The notes under the pieces were generated by a model. The model made no database searches and was not told the origin of the DNA. It saw only the letters and a program-made list of their open reading frames with translations. From assembly GCF_963583255.1 (NCBI RefSeq), contig NC_084815.1, forward strand, positions 16,539,807-16,603,806: a DNA stretch of 64,000 nt, read 5' to 3'. The position numbers and the translations under genes are program-made. The first letter of the stretch is position 1, and each line of letters begins with the position of its first letter. This document shows, piece after piece, positions 11,002 through 24,084 of this stretch. The stretch is from Pyrus communis (taxonomy: Eukaryota > Streptophyta > Magnoliopsida > Rosales > Rosaceae).

Positions 11002-12027
11002 CTAGTGGGTTCGGCCAATAGGGGTAAACACCCTAAATTCGTCCATAGGCGCTGACGCCTCCTGAAAATCCGATATCTCCATTGATGCAGTTGAATCTTC
11101 TGGATGATCCACATGTGTTAGACTCATGACGGGAATGATACTTGGCAATAGTTTCAGAGGAAGCTCGGCATACGTGTGACCAATGATCCCTTGACCCACA
11201 GCGATAGCACATGTCTAGTTTAGTAGAAGCAGGCTGAACGGGAGCTTTGCCCTTGTTCTTGAAGTTTGAGACCTTAAGGGCGAGTGGTGGACGATACTGG
11301 GTCACATTTCTTCCATTAAGTGCGGCACTTTGTTGACCTTGGGCCCGTGGTGGGGCTTGCTACCCATTGCCACGGCTATGATGATGCTTTCGTTGTTTAT
11401 GGCTGCTAGAATTAATCTTATGCGCTTCAGGCGCGGCGTTCGAGCCAATAGGTCGAGCTTGATGATTCTTCATCAAAAGCTGGTTCTACTTTTCAGCAAG
11501 AAGTAAAACAGAGATCAAATCCGAAAACTTGGTGAAATTCTGTGCCCTATATTGTTGTTGCAGGATAATATTGGTGGCATAGTAGGTTGAATAGGTCTTC
11601 TCCAGGAGATCTGATTTGGTTAGTTCCACTTTGCAGAATTTCAACAATGAACGGATTCTACAAACTTCAGAGTTGTATTCATTCATGGACTTAAGGTTCT
11701 AGAAGCGAAGATGTTGCAGTCGTGTCTTGCTTCAAGCAAGTATATGTTTTTCTGGTGATCGAAACGGTCGGCCAGAGCAAGCCAGAGGGTCCGTGGGTCC
11801 TCCTCAACGAGATACTCAGTCTGCAGTGCATCATGGATGTGTCTTCGAATGAAGATCATTGCAATAGCCTTCTGAGCTTTGTCAACATGTTTGTCAGCGA
11901 TAGGTGTCTCGATGGTGGCTCTAATACCCTTTGCAGTCAAATGGAGCTTCACATCTTGAACCCACTTCAGATAGTTTCTTCCAGAGACTTATAGAGTGAA
12001 GAAATTGAGCTTGTTCAAGTTCGACAT
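11002..12027 (-). pseudogene. copia gag, broken
   Basis: The likely start is the ATG at 12027-12025 (MSNLNKLNFFTL), followed immediately by an in-frame TAA. The frame then reads on through GRNYLKWVQDVKLHLTAKG. The central gag helical region spans 11486-11952. A CX2CX4HX4C zinc knuckle, CYRCGSRDHWSHVC, lies near 11165-11210. Stops and shifts break it into at least four pieces. Confidence 0.88.
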
Positions 12028-12949
12028 GTCCCTAAAATAGAGGGAAAAACGCGAGTACATATGGTAAGCCATAGACATATATCGTAGAACATGTAGGTTT
12101 CATATGGCAATTAGTTCATAATGAGAGGTTCTTGCAAGAAACACATAATGCAATATATTAATTTGAATATAGTGGATTTGAGGTTATTCGGGAACTCAAG
12201 TGTGAGAGTTTCGTTACTACGAAAGTATGTGACGGTTGAAAGTATAAAAATAAATTATTGAATCGTTAATGTCCAAAAGTGATCTTTAGGTCAATAATTT
12301 TGGATTCATTATCAGATTAATGGACTGCATGTCACTTTTAATTAATTCAATAAATCGGGCCATGCGGTGTCGATTGTAGAAGCTAAATTATATTAAAATA
12401 ATATTATTGGGTCGAAATATAGCCCCAATAAATAATTGGGCCCAGGTTGTGTGCCTTGAGTAAAAGGCAAGGCCCAAAAGGGGTCTCGGGAGTGGGCTGT
12501 AGGCCACAATGGGTGGGAGAAAAACCTCAGTAGCAGCTGGGTTTCATTTGGGGCAGAGGGAGATGGCACGGGGCAAGGCCCAGCAAGCTTGCTGGCCTTT
12601 GGGTTTGGCGAGGGAAGCCCAGTTGCATAGGCTGGCTTCGGTTTGTTGAAAGCCGTGACACAGGGGCCAAGCAAGCTAGGCTTACGGGCTTTGAACCAAG
12701 AAACTAGGGCTGCATGCCCGTGGTTGTGGAACAGCAAGCCCAACAGGGGCTGCACAGGTAGTCCAAAAGCATCAGGGTGATGCCATCCCACGATAATACC
12801 AAAAAAAACCTAATTTTTCGAACCTAGGGTTTAGGAAACCTATATTTGCTTCTAATTTAACTTTATACATTGACTCACATATTCCACATAACAATTTAAT
12901 TGTGCGATGAATGAAACAAATATATATATTGACAAATATATGAACATAT

Positions 12950-12986
<37 letters not shown>

Positions 12987-13184
12987 GAAGGAAAATATAA
13001 ACATATAGGGGTTCATGCATCATGGGGAATGTTTTCATGCTTCGTGAACATTTCAAATATCTTGTTTTTATTTTAAGCATACCTGATTAGCAGAAAACGA
13101 ATAAGCCTTTGAATTTTGTGGAAGATAGCCTCCTCCTACGATCTGTCAAATTCCTCAGCTTCTAGCAAGAGCGTGCTGATAATG
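12028..13184 (-). other. Untranslated leader of the copia element
   Basis: Lies between gag and the 5' LTR. It includes a GC-richer block at 12400-12790, which may be a separate repeat, and a TA microsatellite at about 12953-12984. No coding content is supported. Confidence 0.6.
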
Positions 13185-13504
13185 TGTTGTAAGCCTATTT
13201 GATTGAACGATCTAGGGTTTAGAGAGAGAGGGGGGCCGACTATGGTTAGACAAAAGAGAGAGTGATTTAATTGTGAGGTGTGTTTGATTCACCCCATTGT
13301 GCCTTTATTTATAGTAGTAGGATAGGTACAATCCTTTTCCTTTAGGATTACAACATTTAATAGGTAATCTACTCCTAATAGGAATATAAGATACATTCTC
13401 ATATCTATTAAGATTTATACAATTACATTCATATTCTAAATATGACTGCAACAGTTTCCAACCAATTCATTTCTATTACAAACATATATATATTAGTAAC
13501 AACA
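13185..13504 (-). repeat. 5' LTR of the copia element
   Basis: A 320-bp LTR with perfect 6-bp inverted ends, TGTTGT and ACAACA. Read on the minus strand it holds a TATA-like TATAAATAAAGG near 13310 and ends just before CATTATCAGCACG, the start of the internal region. Confidence 0.75.
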
Positions 13505-14794
13505 TCTCCAGTATGATATATTAACTTCTGTGACGTTGTGAGGTCAAAATTGTTTCCTTGAACATTAGCATATATGTCAACAATTATTTGTTTGGCTGGC
13601 ATTAATTCTACTACGTTAAAATGAAATTTAGATAATGATATAGGGGTTGTTTATTGACACTCCAAATTAACATGCTATCTTACACTCTCAATTTAGAGTT
13701 TTCTTTTTAATTTATTGCATTTTGGGTTCAAACTCTCACTCTTTCCTTTTATTAGTGTAAAAAATCATTTGTAAAAGCAAAAAGGTTAACATTCTGCACT
13801 CATATACAAATTTCTCTTCAATTTAATAAATGTGTATGCTAATAACAACTGTGAATAACATATCCAAATTTATATTGTTTAGATTATCACCGCTCCTTAG
13901 CTACTTAATTTTCTATATGAACTAGAAGAACACGAATTAGTGGTGTACCGTATTATGTTTCGAATAACCGAAAAAAAATAGGATTAGGATTCTCTCTATT
14001 ATTCTTTTCATTTCCTTCCATCTCCTCCTTTCACATTCTCTGTTTTATCTTTCTCTTTCTAAAAAAAAATTAATATAAAATATTGAAGTGACTTAACCAT
14101 AACCGTTTAAATAGGAGTATAGAGAAGGGAAGAGAATAAAAGAGAGAGGAGAATCCCACTCCAAAAAATATCTCATGAGTCTTTACCATGTTGATAGGAG
14201 ACTTGCCACGTTGTGATGGAATGTAGAAAGTGGAATTCATGCTTATACATAGTGGCAGGGTTATGGCTGCTCTGGGTGCGAGGGAGCTTGGGGGCTTTCA
14301 TTTGCTCAGAGCCACACACGTGGATAGGGTGACCAGATGGGAGAGAGAGAGAGAGAGACCAAAAAACAGCAATTTGGATGTACATATTTCTCTGTCAGAC
14401 AATGAATAAAAATGTTTGATGAAAAAGGGAGAGAATTGTGTTGTGGAAATAAGGCTTGAAAAGATGCCAATTATTGAAGGGTTAGATGACATCTTTATTA
14501 GATATTTGATACAACCATGCCTGGATAGGATGGAGATGGACTAATAGTTTTTAGACATATATAGTCATGTTCCTTATGTAATGATTGGGTGGTTTGGATG
14601 CGTTTTCGAAAAGAATAATGTTAGGAAAATTAAAATGTTAAACTAAATGATATAGTTACCCAAAAATAAAAATTGGGTGTACAAAAAACCACTCTTTATA
14701 AAATACCAGTGCTTCATAGGTTTACAATTAAAAGAAAAAAGAGATACGCCCAACTGCATTAGATTTTTAAGAAGAAAAAAAAAAAAAAATTCAA
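13505..14794. other. Intergenic DNA with one inverted repeat
   Basis: No gene recognised. At about 13979-14168 the arms GGATTCTCTCTATTATTC and the reverse complement of GAGAGGAGAATCC pair imperfectly, suggesting a degraded MITE of about 190 bp. A GA run lies near 14340-14360. Confidence 0.5.
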
Positions 14795-15245
14795 TCATGT
14801 ATACCACAACCACCACCTTATCATGGTCATTAGAACCAACACCCCGATGACCATTGTCACCATCACTGCCATCTCTACCATCATAATCTCCACCACACTC
14901 CATGCCACCACCACTCCACAAACAAATGTCACTGTCATATCACCTACCCTCATTGCTTAGAACCACTGCTACCATCTTCGCTACCATCACCTCCCGCACC
15001 CTTAACCACCATTTCCTTTGGCACTACCCTTCACCACCATGCTATCACCACAATCGCCAACTCTCTACCATCACCTAAACCACCATTGCCACCACCAACA
15101 CCATCCTTGCTACCATCATTGCAGCCACCATCTCCATGTCATCACTGCCATCACCATTGTTACCACATTCATTCTATAAGTATCAATGTACCACCACCAC
15201 ACCCACTACCATTGCCGCCAACGTCACCATGCACCACTATTACCA
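14795..15245. repeat. Degenerate CAC/CCAT-rich tract
   Basis: About 450 bp dominated by irregular ACC, CAC and CAT triplets on the plus strand, interrupted by other bases. Chance ORFs across it are Gly/Asp or His/Thr rich. It resembles the GGT tracts at 25402-25531 and 27086-27240 read on the other strand. Confidence 0.8.
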
Positions 15246-15438
15246 CACAATGCCATCTCTAACAATTTAGGGCCCTTGTGCGAATTTAATAAAATGACTC
15301 TCCTTATTTTCAAAGAAAATAATTTGTTGGATAATATATTCATACAAAATTCAATAATCAACATTCAAACTTAATCGAAATCAGCATCTCACTCTCACTA
15401 GTTGAATGCTCTTTATGAAAAAAGAGCATGACTTGTAA

Positions 15439-16215
15439 TGTTAGGCACTTTTAGACCCACATAATGGTACAGGCTGGGAGAGAAGCCACGAAAAGCCCAA
15501 GGGAGATTGAGAATCCCAAGGCCCAAGGGACTTAGAAGAAGATACCCCTAAGCACTATAGTCGACCACCTATGAGCTTAGCCCAACCAGGATATGTAAAG
15601 AGCTTTTCGACTGCCCAGGCACGTGTGCAGGTTGATAGCTTATAACAACAGTCTCCAGAAACAGGTTTACCCATATGTCAATCAGGCCACGTGGAAGCCT
15701 CTGGTCAGTGGCAGAGAGGCAGAGACCTAGGATGGGACTTAAAGGTAGTCGAAGCAACGTTCGGAGAGGCAGAGTTGGATAACCAAGACCGAGCAGGACA
15801 CTTAGCCGGCATCACTCTGAGAAAACGTGTCATTTCAACTTAATACATGTCACTTCACTGTTGAGTGTTTGGTTGATATGTGGAAATGTGTCAGTATACT
15901 AGTTTACATTGCTGTCGCATGAATGTCAAGTTGGGATACCCAAGGCTGAGGGTTTCATTAAGGGCTTAAATGAAAGGGTGGGAACCTCCAATATTAAGGT
16001 CGGACAACTGGAAAAGAGAGAGAGAGTTCATGTTTTAGCCGAACGATATTTCTAGTCATGAAATCAAAATAATCTGAGTAACACAGTGAATGTAGCCCAG
16101 TTTTAAGGGAGTGAACCATTTAAACCTTTGAGTCCATTCCATTTTAGCCCATATCCCAAGCCTACCAAGGGTCTAGTATTTAAATTTGTTAACCTACAAA
16201 TTTTGAGTGTTAACA
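15439..16215. mobile_element. Possible solo LTR
   Basis: A 777-bp block of higher GC than its surroundings, bounded by TGTTA and TAACA, in DNA otherwise resembling a MITE or hAT-type remnant. No matching second copy or convincing target duplication is seen, so the call is weak. Confidence 0.3.
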
Positions 16216-17378
16216 CGACTAAAAAGAGAAATACGAAAATACGCTTGTGTTTGTGAAAAAGTAATTCACAAGTATTTTTTGTTAATTACTAGAGAATAGT
16301 AAAAAATTAATATAAGAAGTATAATCACTACCTAATCAATTGTAATATAGATTGACTGAAAAGAAAAACCCACAATCATATGTATACAAAAATCTTTTCC
16401 TACTAGAAATTTTTTGCTGATGTGGAATAGTTTGATAAAAAAATTTGGGAGCCCCTCAGAAATTTTAGAGGCTCTGTCCAATTGCACCTTTTGCACACTC
16501 CAACGCCGCTATTGTTACCACAAACACCATCCCCACCACCTTGCTCGTCATTCTCTTAACATTCATAATTGTAAAACATTACTACCAAATGCAAATACAC
16601 TGTTCGGTTTTTTCAATAGCATTTATGTCCGTGCGTCTCTCATATGCATAGACATAGCTATTGGCATCAGAACCCGTTGCATGTTAAGCCTTATTCCTCC
16701 GTTTGAACTCTCACTCCGTATCTGTGTTTGTCGATAAGATCTAGTTACAATGAGTATCAACACCATAGTTTCACTTTGGAGTGAACTGCAGACCGAAGTT
16801 GTATGAATATCACATGTTGTTTACATGAAACCAATTGATCATTCATTTTATCAAACTAAATGCCAGTTTTGTACGTCTATTGTATTATTGTATGTTGTTA
16901 GATTGTGAATCGAAGCACTTAAATTATTGTATCAGGTAAACCTAATGTAACAAAAGGGGGAAAGGTTGAAATCAAATCAATGGTCGGGGTTGAAGATAAG
17001 CAATCAAGGGGTCCTTGTGCCTCACCCACTGGAGCAGCAGAAAAATTCACACAATACCGGGGCCAACTAGATGGTCCCCAATCCACAAAATCCAAACATC
17101 CATTTGCTGATTCCTCAAACAAGTGCCAAATGCCTTATTAAATAGGTTTTGGCAAATTCTGAAGACAAACCTGAGACCTTATATAGCCTGCAAACATAGC
17201 TAACATGACAAACGTACCCTGACAACCCCAATGTGTCTTTTTCTCTGTTTTTTTGCCGAATCTATTTGTGATTTTTTTTTTCTGTAGTGAAAATTTCTAC
17301 AAGGCTCCTTAAACTTTTAGGGTCCCCTACAATCATATACATCATATGAGTATGAGCAACAATCCATTCAAGTTGAAG
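16216..17378. other. Intergenic DNA, no gene recognised
   Basis: AT-rich, with short chance ORFs. The block at 16420-16570 has CACCACC-like text and may be repeat remnant. Confidence 0.55.
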
Positions 17379-17790
17379 TCATCTCCAATGGAGAAGGCTA
17401 AAGGTCTAAACCCTAAAAAATGATCTGTATTGTTCAAAAACTCATCTCCAACCGTAGCTAGACTATAATTCTATGGAGTCCACCAAACCACTATTTGGCT
17501 AAGGGGCATCATGCTGGCGAATTGTAGTTCTCCCTTTTAGCCCTTTTTTGGGAGCATAGCTCCTCATTTGCAATACTTGATTAAAATTCAACTGCTAGAT
17601 TTGAAAACATCTAACAATAGTTTAATTAAATTAACCAATAAATTTGAAGTATGAACTTAAAACTAATAAATTATCGAGGTGCTATGTTTAGCCCTTTCGG
17701 TTGGAGATGGTATATGAGTATGATCTGACACTATTCATTTAAAAATAATTCTGAATGAGGCTACATTTAACCTTTTCGATTGGAGATGGC
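17379..17790. mobile_element. MITE with CATCTCCAA/TTGGAGATG ends
   Basis: The left end GTCATCTCCAATGGAGAAGG pairs with the reverse complement of the right end, GCCATCTCCAATCGAAAAGG. Subterminal copies of the same motif occur near 17446 and 17700. The element is 412 bp and noncoding. Flanks share TCAAGT but no clean target duplication is resolved. Confidence 0.65.
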
Positions 17791-18931
17791 CTCAAGTGAT
17801 CATCAATATCGGGCATGTCATCAACAAGGATGGCATGTGAGCCAATTGCAAGAGTGGTCAGCAAATGCCAAGGGGTTTTTGTGTTCGGAGTGGTAATGTA
17901 CTCGAGCCATGTGTTTCTCTTTGAAATCGTAGTAATGTGGTTGCAGAACTTGGAGTGGTATTGTAATTTGTACTAGTCCGAGACCCAAGCTACAAGTGCA
18001 CGGGAGCAATGTACTAATCGCGCATCACCGTGAAAAAGCTTGTGCACACCAAGTTTTCTTTACAGAGATAAAACTTAATATATATAAATCAGACTCCGTC
18101 TAATCCTGTCTAATCTAAACCACCTAATAAGGTAAGGTTTAAGCATGCACTTGCAGCAATTAGAAGATTTCCCGAGTTAAAAGAGAACTAGCTAGGGAAC
18201 TTCACTCTTCGAGTTCAACGTTGCAAATGTGTACTTCACTTAGGTACACATTAACCTCAAATGAGACCATGTAAATGCATGAACTAACCAACCAAAACAA
18301 AACTTCCAATCATGCCACAAAATACAATGCTTATTGCTTACCCATCTACATCATTATCCACCTCAAGTATAAGTACTAGAGAGCACTTATATTTTTATTA
18401 AAAGTTTCAATGTGCTTCTAATATAGCCGCTTTTATTAAAAGTGCTTCTGAGTATCAATATTTTTAAAGAAACAGTTCCAAACGAGATTTTAGTTAAATT
18501 CTTTTTAACTGTAAATCACAATCTTAACACATATACAACTATACGCAACCTTAGTAGTATACAAGTGGATCACGCACTCTTGTATGTACAAGACATACTT
18601 GATATACCAAAACAGTGACATATTTGTTGTAAATAAGTTTTTCTCATCAAATTATTTACAGTGTACAAGAAATTATGAACTATAACGTGTAAAGTTATCT
18701 TGTAGCTAGATTTCTCATTCTCACTCATCAAACTACGGTTTACTTACAACAAGTAATCTTTACATGGGGAGCCAAATATTTTCGTTAAGTAATGTTACAT
18801 TTATCACCTAATTATATTACTCATTTATACTATTTCTAAAATATAGATATGATTCACCAACACATATAGATTCCATCTTTATTTAAAAGATTGTACAAAT
18901 GAGGGTATAATTAGACCATAAAATCCCAATA
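17791..18931. other. Intergenic DNA, no gene recognised
   Basis: AT-rich; no coding, RNA or repeat structure could be supported. Confidence 0.55.
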
Positions 18932-19166
18932 ATGCTATTCTTACCATGTTTTTATACCACAATTATATACCACCTTAGGTGACGTCTAATATCGACAGCT
19001 ACATCATCTAAATTAATTAGCATTTAATTGTGTTTTAATTATATACCACCAATAATGCTATCCTTATTTAAGTGTTTTAATTAATAAGAAAATTGAAATT
19101 AAATAATGTAACTTGTTCAACTCATCTGACACATAAGATGGTATAAAATTGTGGTAAAAATAGCAT
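18932..19166. mobile_element. MITE with long inverted ends
   Basis: The left ATGCTATTCTTACCATG arm and the reverse complement of the right arm (ATGCTATTTTTACCACAA) match over about 35 bp. The 235-bp AT-rich element has an internal copy of 'attatataccacc'. Target duplication not resolved. Confidence 0.6.
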
Positions 19167-22100
19167 TTGCGACATACTTTGGGGCACGAGCCTACGTGCC
19201 TCTATGTCCCTCAGCCTTTGTTGGGGGTAGGCCCTCTGTTCTCTCAACAAAGGAAGTCACAAGACCCAGGCCCCAACCACGCTTCAAATTTCCCGCACAA
19301 AACATCAAAATCTTGTAGATTTACATAGCCCCCCACCTCCCCACATAATCACTCAATCACAGCCTTACACGTCATGTTAGGCTAACGGTTTTCCTTCCAT
19401 CCTACCTCGAGCAATGCAAGTGATACAACTGGGCCTTTTGTCTTTGGGCCCCATTCTTTGTTCTGGTCCCCACCTCCGTCTCCCAGTCTAGCTCACTCTT
19501 CACTGTGTCTCCGCCATCAGATTGCGATTGCGGTCCCACTTGACGTGGCCATGCGTTTTTCGATTAGAGCACCACCAGGCCCACTGATTTGTAGGCTTTT
19601 GTTTTTTTTTTTCTTACAAGGCCCATTTGAGATTGTGTGGAAGGCACGGGATTAGATTTTGTGTTTTTTGACTTTTCTCAACAGTTTTGGTAGGAGAGTT
19701 TCGTTTCTCCGCGTCCATATTTTTGTATGTTACATAATTTTTGTGGCTGTAAATTCTAAACAGATATCCAAGCTATCAAAGAGATTCGAAATCACTAATA
19801 TTTGTCCCATTCATAACAATCGAGGGATGCGAAGGATTCATGTAATCACAACAATCCCTTACAATCCCTCAAAAAAAAAAAAAAAAAAAAAATCCCTTAC
19901 ATCCAAAAATATATCTCTCATTTTATTTATTTATTTATTTTGGGGGTGGGGGGTTTGAGAAACATCATGGTTGAGGGTTTGCCATTTATTTTTCAATGTT
20001 AAAGTTTGGGGTTTAACTCTTTTATTGTAGTTTGGTGTTGAAAACTAATTAAAAGTGTATTAAGGCATATAGTGTTAGAAGAAACAAAAAATGAAAGTTA
20101 TGAAATACTTTCTAGTGCTTTCTAGATGAAGCATATGTTGAATACGTTTCGATGAAGAAGTAAGAATTTTAATGATGATTGTGTTGCATCTCATAAAACT
20201 ATTTTCAACAAAAACATTTATGAAAGAGTCGTTTTTCTGTAGAACTACTCCTTTACTGTCATTCCTAATATTTCTCGAAGTACTCTTAATTTCTTTTTTA
20301 TGAACGAAGCCAAATGAGATAACTTTTAAACTTGAGGTATTTCTTAACATTGGGAGTTGTGAGTGTGGCGCGTCTTTGTTTTATGTCTGTTTCTGAAACC
20401 ATCATAAAAGTTAAAAAAATGACACGCATATAACACAATTGGGGTGACTTGAAACATGTGTGGCTATTGAACTTCACATATGGGCCAACCTGCGCTAATG
20501 CCACGAAAAAGTTGGAGTTCCACCATAAAATCAATTGCAATATGAGGAGTAGCCTAACATTTTATAAGCCCTTAAAAGGTTTTTCCTTTCATTGTTACAG
20601 TACTCTTTACCTTTACATCCTTAGACAAGAAACAACCCTAAACCGTGAGATCAGTTCACCAAGCAAATAAAAACCCAAATAAGCTAGAAGCTTGTACTTT
20701 GTCACCTTTTTGAGTCTGATCCTCTAGTATTTAGTTGGGTAGGCGACGAACTAACAAAACGCATCCAAATACTTTTAAGTAAAACTTTAACATGCTTATA
20801 AAAAGAATAAAAAAACTAATTGCATGAAAAATAAACAGACGTACTTTTTTATAACCACCCCAAATTTTTATGATCGCCATCACTTAGGGTTAAAAACACA
20901 TCTATAAGTAATTTTACTTTCTTTCCAATGAACAGGAAATAAATATTCAAAATTGAGATAGCTTTCAACGTCACGAAGAAAACTACAATTTTGACCAATA
21001 GCTGGGTATTATTATTTTAGGTATAGAAATGAAGGAAAAAGGACTAAGGTTAGAGAGTGACCATGCATAAAATTATGAAACCACTCCATTATTTGAGGTT
21101 GTCCCCAAATCTAAATATCTAGCTAGCTGCTGGCTTCCCTTTTCCAAAAAATCAAATTCGTACAACGATATTTGCAGTAAGAGTAAATGCAGAAATTAAA
21201 ATTTTCAGACCAAAAGTGTGTATTATCATGCAATGTGGGTGGAAAATTAGGCAGGTAGTGTTGTAAGATTATGAGTATGAAATATAAGTTGGAACCAGTC
21301 ATATTGTTTAAGATTGATATGGAAAAGTCTTCGTTGAAACTGTTAAACTATCCTCAATGATTTGGGATAGCATAATTGAGAGAAGTTCCAGTTGGTTTTG
21401 GAAAAGCACTCGGTATTGGAACTTTGTAAGGTCTCAGAATTCTGATAGTTTGTATAGTTTTGAGTCCTAGTCCGGTTCTGATAGGGAATGGACAGAGGAG
21501 TGATATATATATCAGGATCAAATAATGCAGGTATGTGTCAAAAGCTTTCTTTGTTCTTAAGTGTGTTTAATAAGAAATTTATATTGATTGTGATTCAATT
21601 GGATGAATTCTTGTTCTTGGATAAGTTGCCGTGATGTTATTCTTACAAGTGTCAAATGGGAGCCAAGTTGAGGAACAACCCGACAGCAAGAGTGATGATA
21701 CAGAATATTGAGTGAGATTTCCTCTGTGGGTCTCCACTCTGGATTCGAATACATTTGGATTTTGGAGTACATTGAGATCTCACATGAGCTTTAGTGGATG
21801 GATGGATGATATTTATTGTAACATAATTCAACTCATTTGTGAGAGCAACTTGTATGATACGAGTACACTATCACAATGACGTTTCATGCTAATGATACAA
21901 GGACATGTGATGAGAATAGACTTTTTATTGTTTGTACGAAACGCCACTGTAGTAGTGTGCTTACACCATACAAGTCATTCTCCACTCCAACCAGGCACTT
22001 CTTTTGAGTTTCTTTTTGCACTTTCAATCTTCCTTTTGTTCTCTTTATCCAAATGTCTTCTCCTTTTTCTTGCCGGTTTCATTTTGTTTATCCAAATTTT

Positions 22101-23033
22101 ATTCCTTTTTTCATGTCCTCAAAATGTGTTATCCATATCTCATCTAACCATTGTGAATTTTTCAGCTGGCAGAAACAAAGATGTGCACAGAACAACGTGA
22201 GGTTAAAAAGAATACTGGTTCCTTTTTTTACAATTAAGGTGTTCTTTCTTACCTATAAACCATAAACTGGCACATTTATTAAAATGACTTTTTACAAATA
22301 TATAGAAAATATATATGTACACGTGCTAAATTATAATTTACCTTACAGAAGAAGCTGAATATTTTGCGGTCAAAATGAGTATAAAACCAAAATTTGACTT
22401 TGAGATCTACAATATGAATCCTCTTCCATTATTCACGTTCTCAAAATGGATTTGAACATTACCAGTACTCTGCCCTTGGGCTTGGGTCATACTTTGAAGG
22501 CCTGTCTAGTTGGAATATTTATGGGTTAAACTGGTGGTCCATTTCCTTTGAAATCATTACCTAAACCTTCTTGAGCGAAGTAAAGCTTTAGTCCATTCTC
22601 AAGAGTCAAATCTCTGCCTTTTCACATTGTTAATCCAAGAGCCGTTAAGGTCTTCCATAGTAGTTTATGCAAGTTTGATAACAATATATGAAAATAAGAT
22701 TGTATGCATTTGATGCCTATAACACTGGTTTTGTTATGTGAAAGTTTTGTAGTTCTAAAAGCTATATATTCTATAATAATCAAAACTCAAAATTTTTGAA
22801 CCGTTGTGAAAGGCCTAAGCATTATAAATAAACTAAAGTAGGATTCCATGGAAATGTAATATAGTAGCTTCAGGTTTTAGATGAATTATTAAGATTATTT
22901 CATGTAATAGGGATAAAAATCCATCTTCCAGTACAATGTTTGACAAAGAATTTTCTCTTAGTTATAGTACGGATGATATGTCTCATAAAATTACTTTGTC
23001 AAGGGCAATATCACAAGTACGTATAATCTCTCT
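19167..23033. other. Intergenic DNA, no gene recognised
   Basis: About 3.9 kb without a supportable gene. It includes a poly-A run at about 19871-19892, a GC-richer block at 19180-19600, and 21440-21800, which reads somewhat like LTR or leader sequence but has no identified partner. The final few hundred bases would hold the 3' UTR of the phytocyanin gene. Confidence 0.5.
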
Positions 23034-24084
23034 TTACATGAAGAGAGAAAAGAAGACGGTCAATAAACCAGAAGCCATGCCAACATTTTGAATGGTGGTG
23101 GCTGAGGAAGGAGCATGAGCAGGCGCATCTGTGACGGGGGCAGGCGCACCAGCGGTGATCTCTTTGACCTTGGAAACAAGCTTGAATGGGGAAATCTTGC
23201 CAGACGATCCGGGCTTGTTGACGACCTTGATGTGGAGCTTTTGGCCAAACTCGCAGTGCTTGCCGACGCCACTGTAGTAGTAGTGGTCACCTGGTGCTGT
23301 GAGGTTGAGGATGGTTGGTCCGTAGTAGTACATGTAAATGATATTCTTCTGTGTGCATTTGTCGAAGTCGTCCTTGTTGATGACTACTACGTTGCCAGAG
23401 CCTGGCCTGTAGGGGAAAACTGCAATTCGGACGACACATTCAAGCAAGAATCGTTAGATATATAGATATACCAAATGGCATTTAAGAGTATATAAACCTA
23501 AATCTTGAAAATTTGTAGGCCAAGCCAAACTTGCTTTGATTTACGTAACTCAAAGGTTTTTCGATTTTCGTCCTCATTGTTTAATTTGAAAACAAAAATC
23601 ATTTAGAATAGTAAATTCCAGTATTATATGCATGTTACAAATGTACGTACAAACAAACTATTTAAATTATTTTCAAGGATCAAACAAAAACTCATTGTTT
23701 GTATTTTAATCTAGGGTTTCGTTTTGAACCTCATCGCTTGAGTTCAAAACTGAAACCCTTTCGAGCCAACCATATAGATCACTTGTTCAATTATTGATTA
23801 GAACCCTAAGTCGGGAATTCAAAGCCTTTTGTACAATATAGAAGATGAAAATGGATGCTATTTTCTCTCCTTTCTTAAATTTCAAAAATCAACAAGAAAT
23901 TCTTACCAAGTCTGTCACCAACACCAAAGGTTCTTGGAAAAGCCCAGTCCTCGTAGAAGGTTTTGTTCTCAGGTACAGACCAGCCCTCTTTTCCTCCAAC
24001 AATGTGAGTGAAAGCAGTCACTGGTCCCGTCAAGAAGCAGCCGATCGCTGCCGCCATAAACACCGCAAACTGTATCTTTTCCAT
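23034..24084 (-). CDS. Early-nodulin-like phytocyanin, GPI-anchored, two exons
   Basis: Exon 1 is 24084-23907 and exon 2 is 23419-23034, joined by an intron with GT at 23906 and AG at 23420. Together they give 187 residues. A signal peptide covers about 1-24. The plastocyanin-like domain (about 25-127) includes GWSVPENKTFYEDWA, FGVGDRLVFPY, the first disulfide Cys (residue 81, FDKC) and KHCEFGQKL with the second (residue 115). A Pro/Ala/Ser-rich, arabinogalactan-like stretch (about 149-168) precedes a hydrophobic tail (about 172-187) typical of a GPI signal. N-glycosylation sequons occur at NKT (40) and NLT (98). Of the four copper positions, the first His is absent (PGSGNVV) and the Cys reads Ser (YYYSG); the later His and Gln remain. 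It probably does not hold copper in the usual way, as in early-nodulin-like proteins. It should sit on the outer plasma membrane or wall. No frame damage. Confidence 0.92.

Larger units (their letters stand above)
7342..13504 (-). mobile_element. Decayed Ty1/copia retrotransposon with 5' LTR only
   Basis: Minus-strand order from right to left: 5' LTR, leader, gag, protease, integrase, reverse transcriptase, RNase H, the Ty1/copia order. Frames are broken by many stops and shifts. Coding similarity ends at 7342 and no second LTR copy is seen to the left, so the 3' LTR is deleted and no target duplication can be checked. Confidence 0.9.

Noticed and set aside
12393..12791. 132-codon minus-strand ORF in a GC-richer block
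   Set aside because: Lies in the untranslated leader of a dead copia element; repeated Gly/Pro/Leu text with no domain.
23115..23465. 116-codon plus-strand ORF
   Set aside because: Antisense of phytocyanin exon 2.
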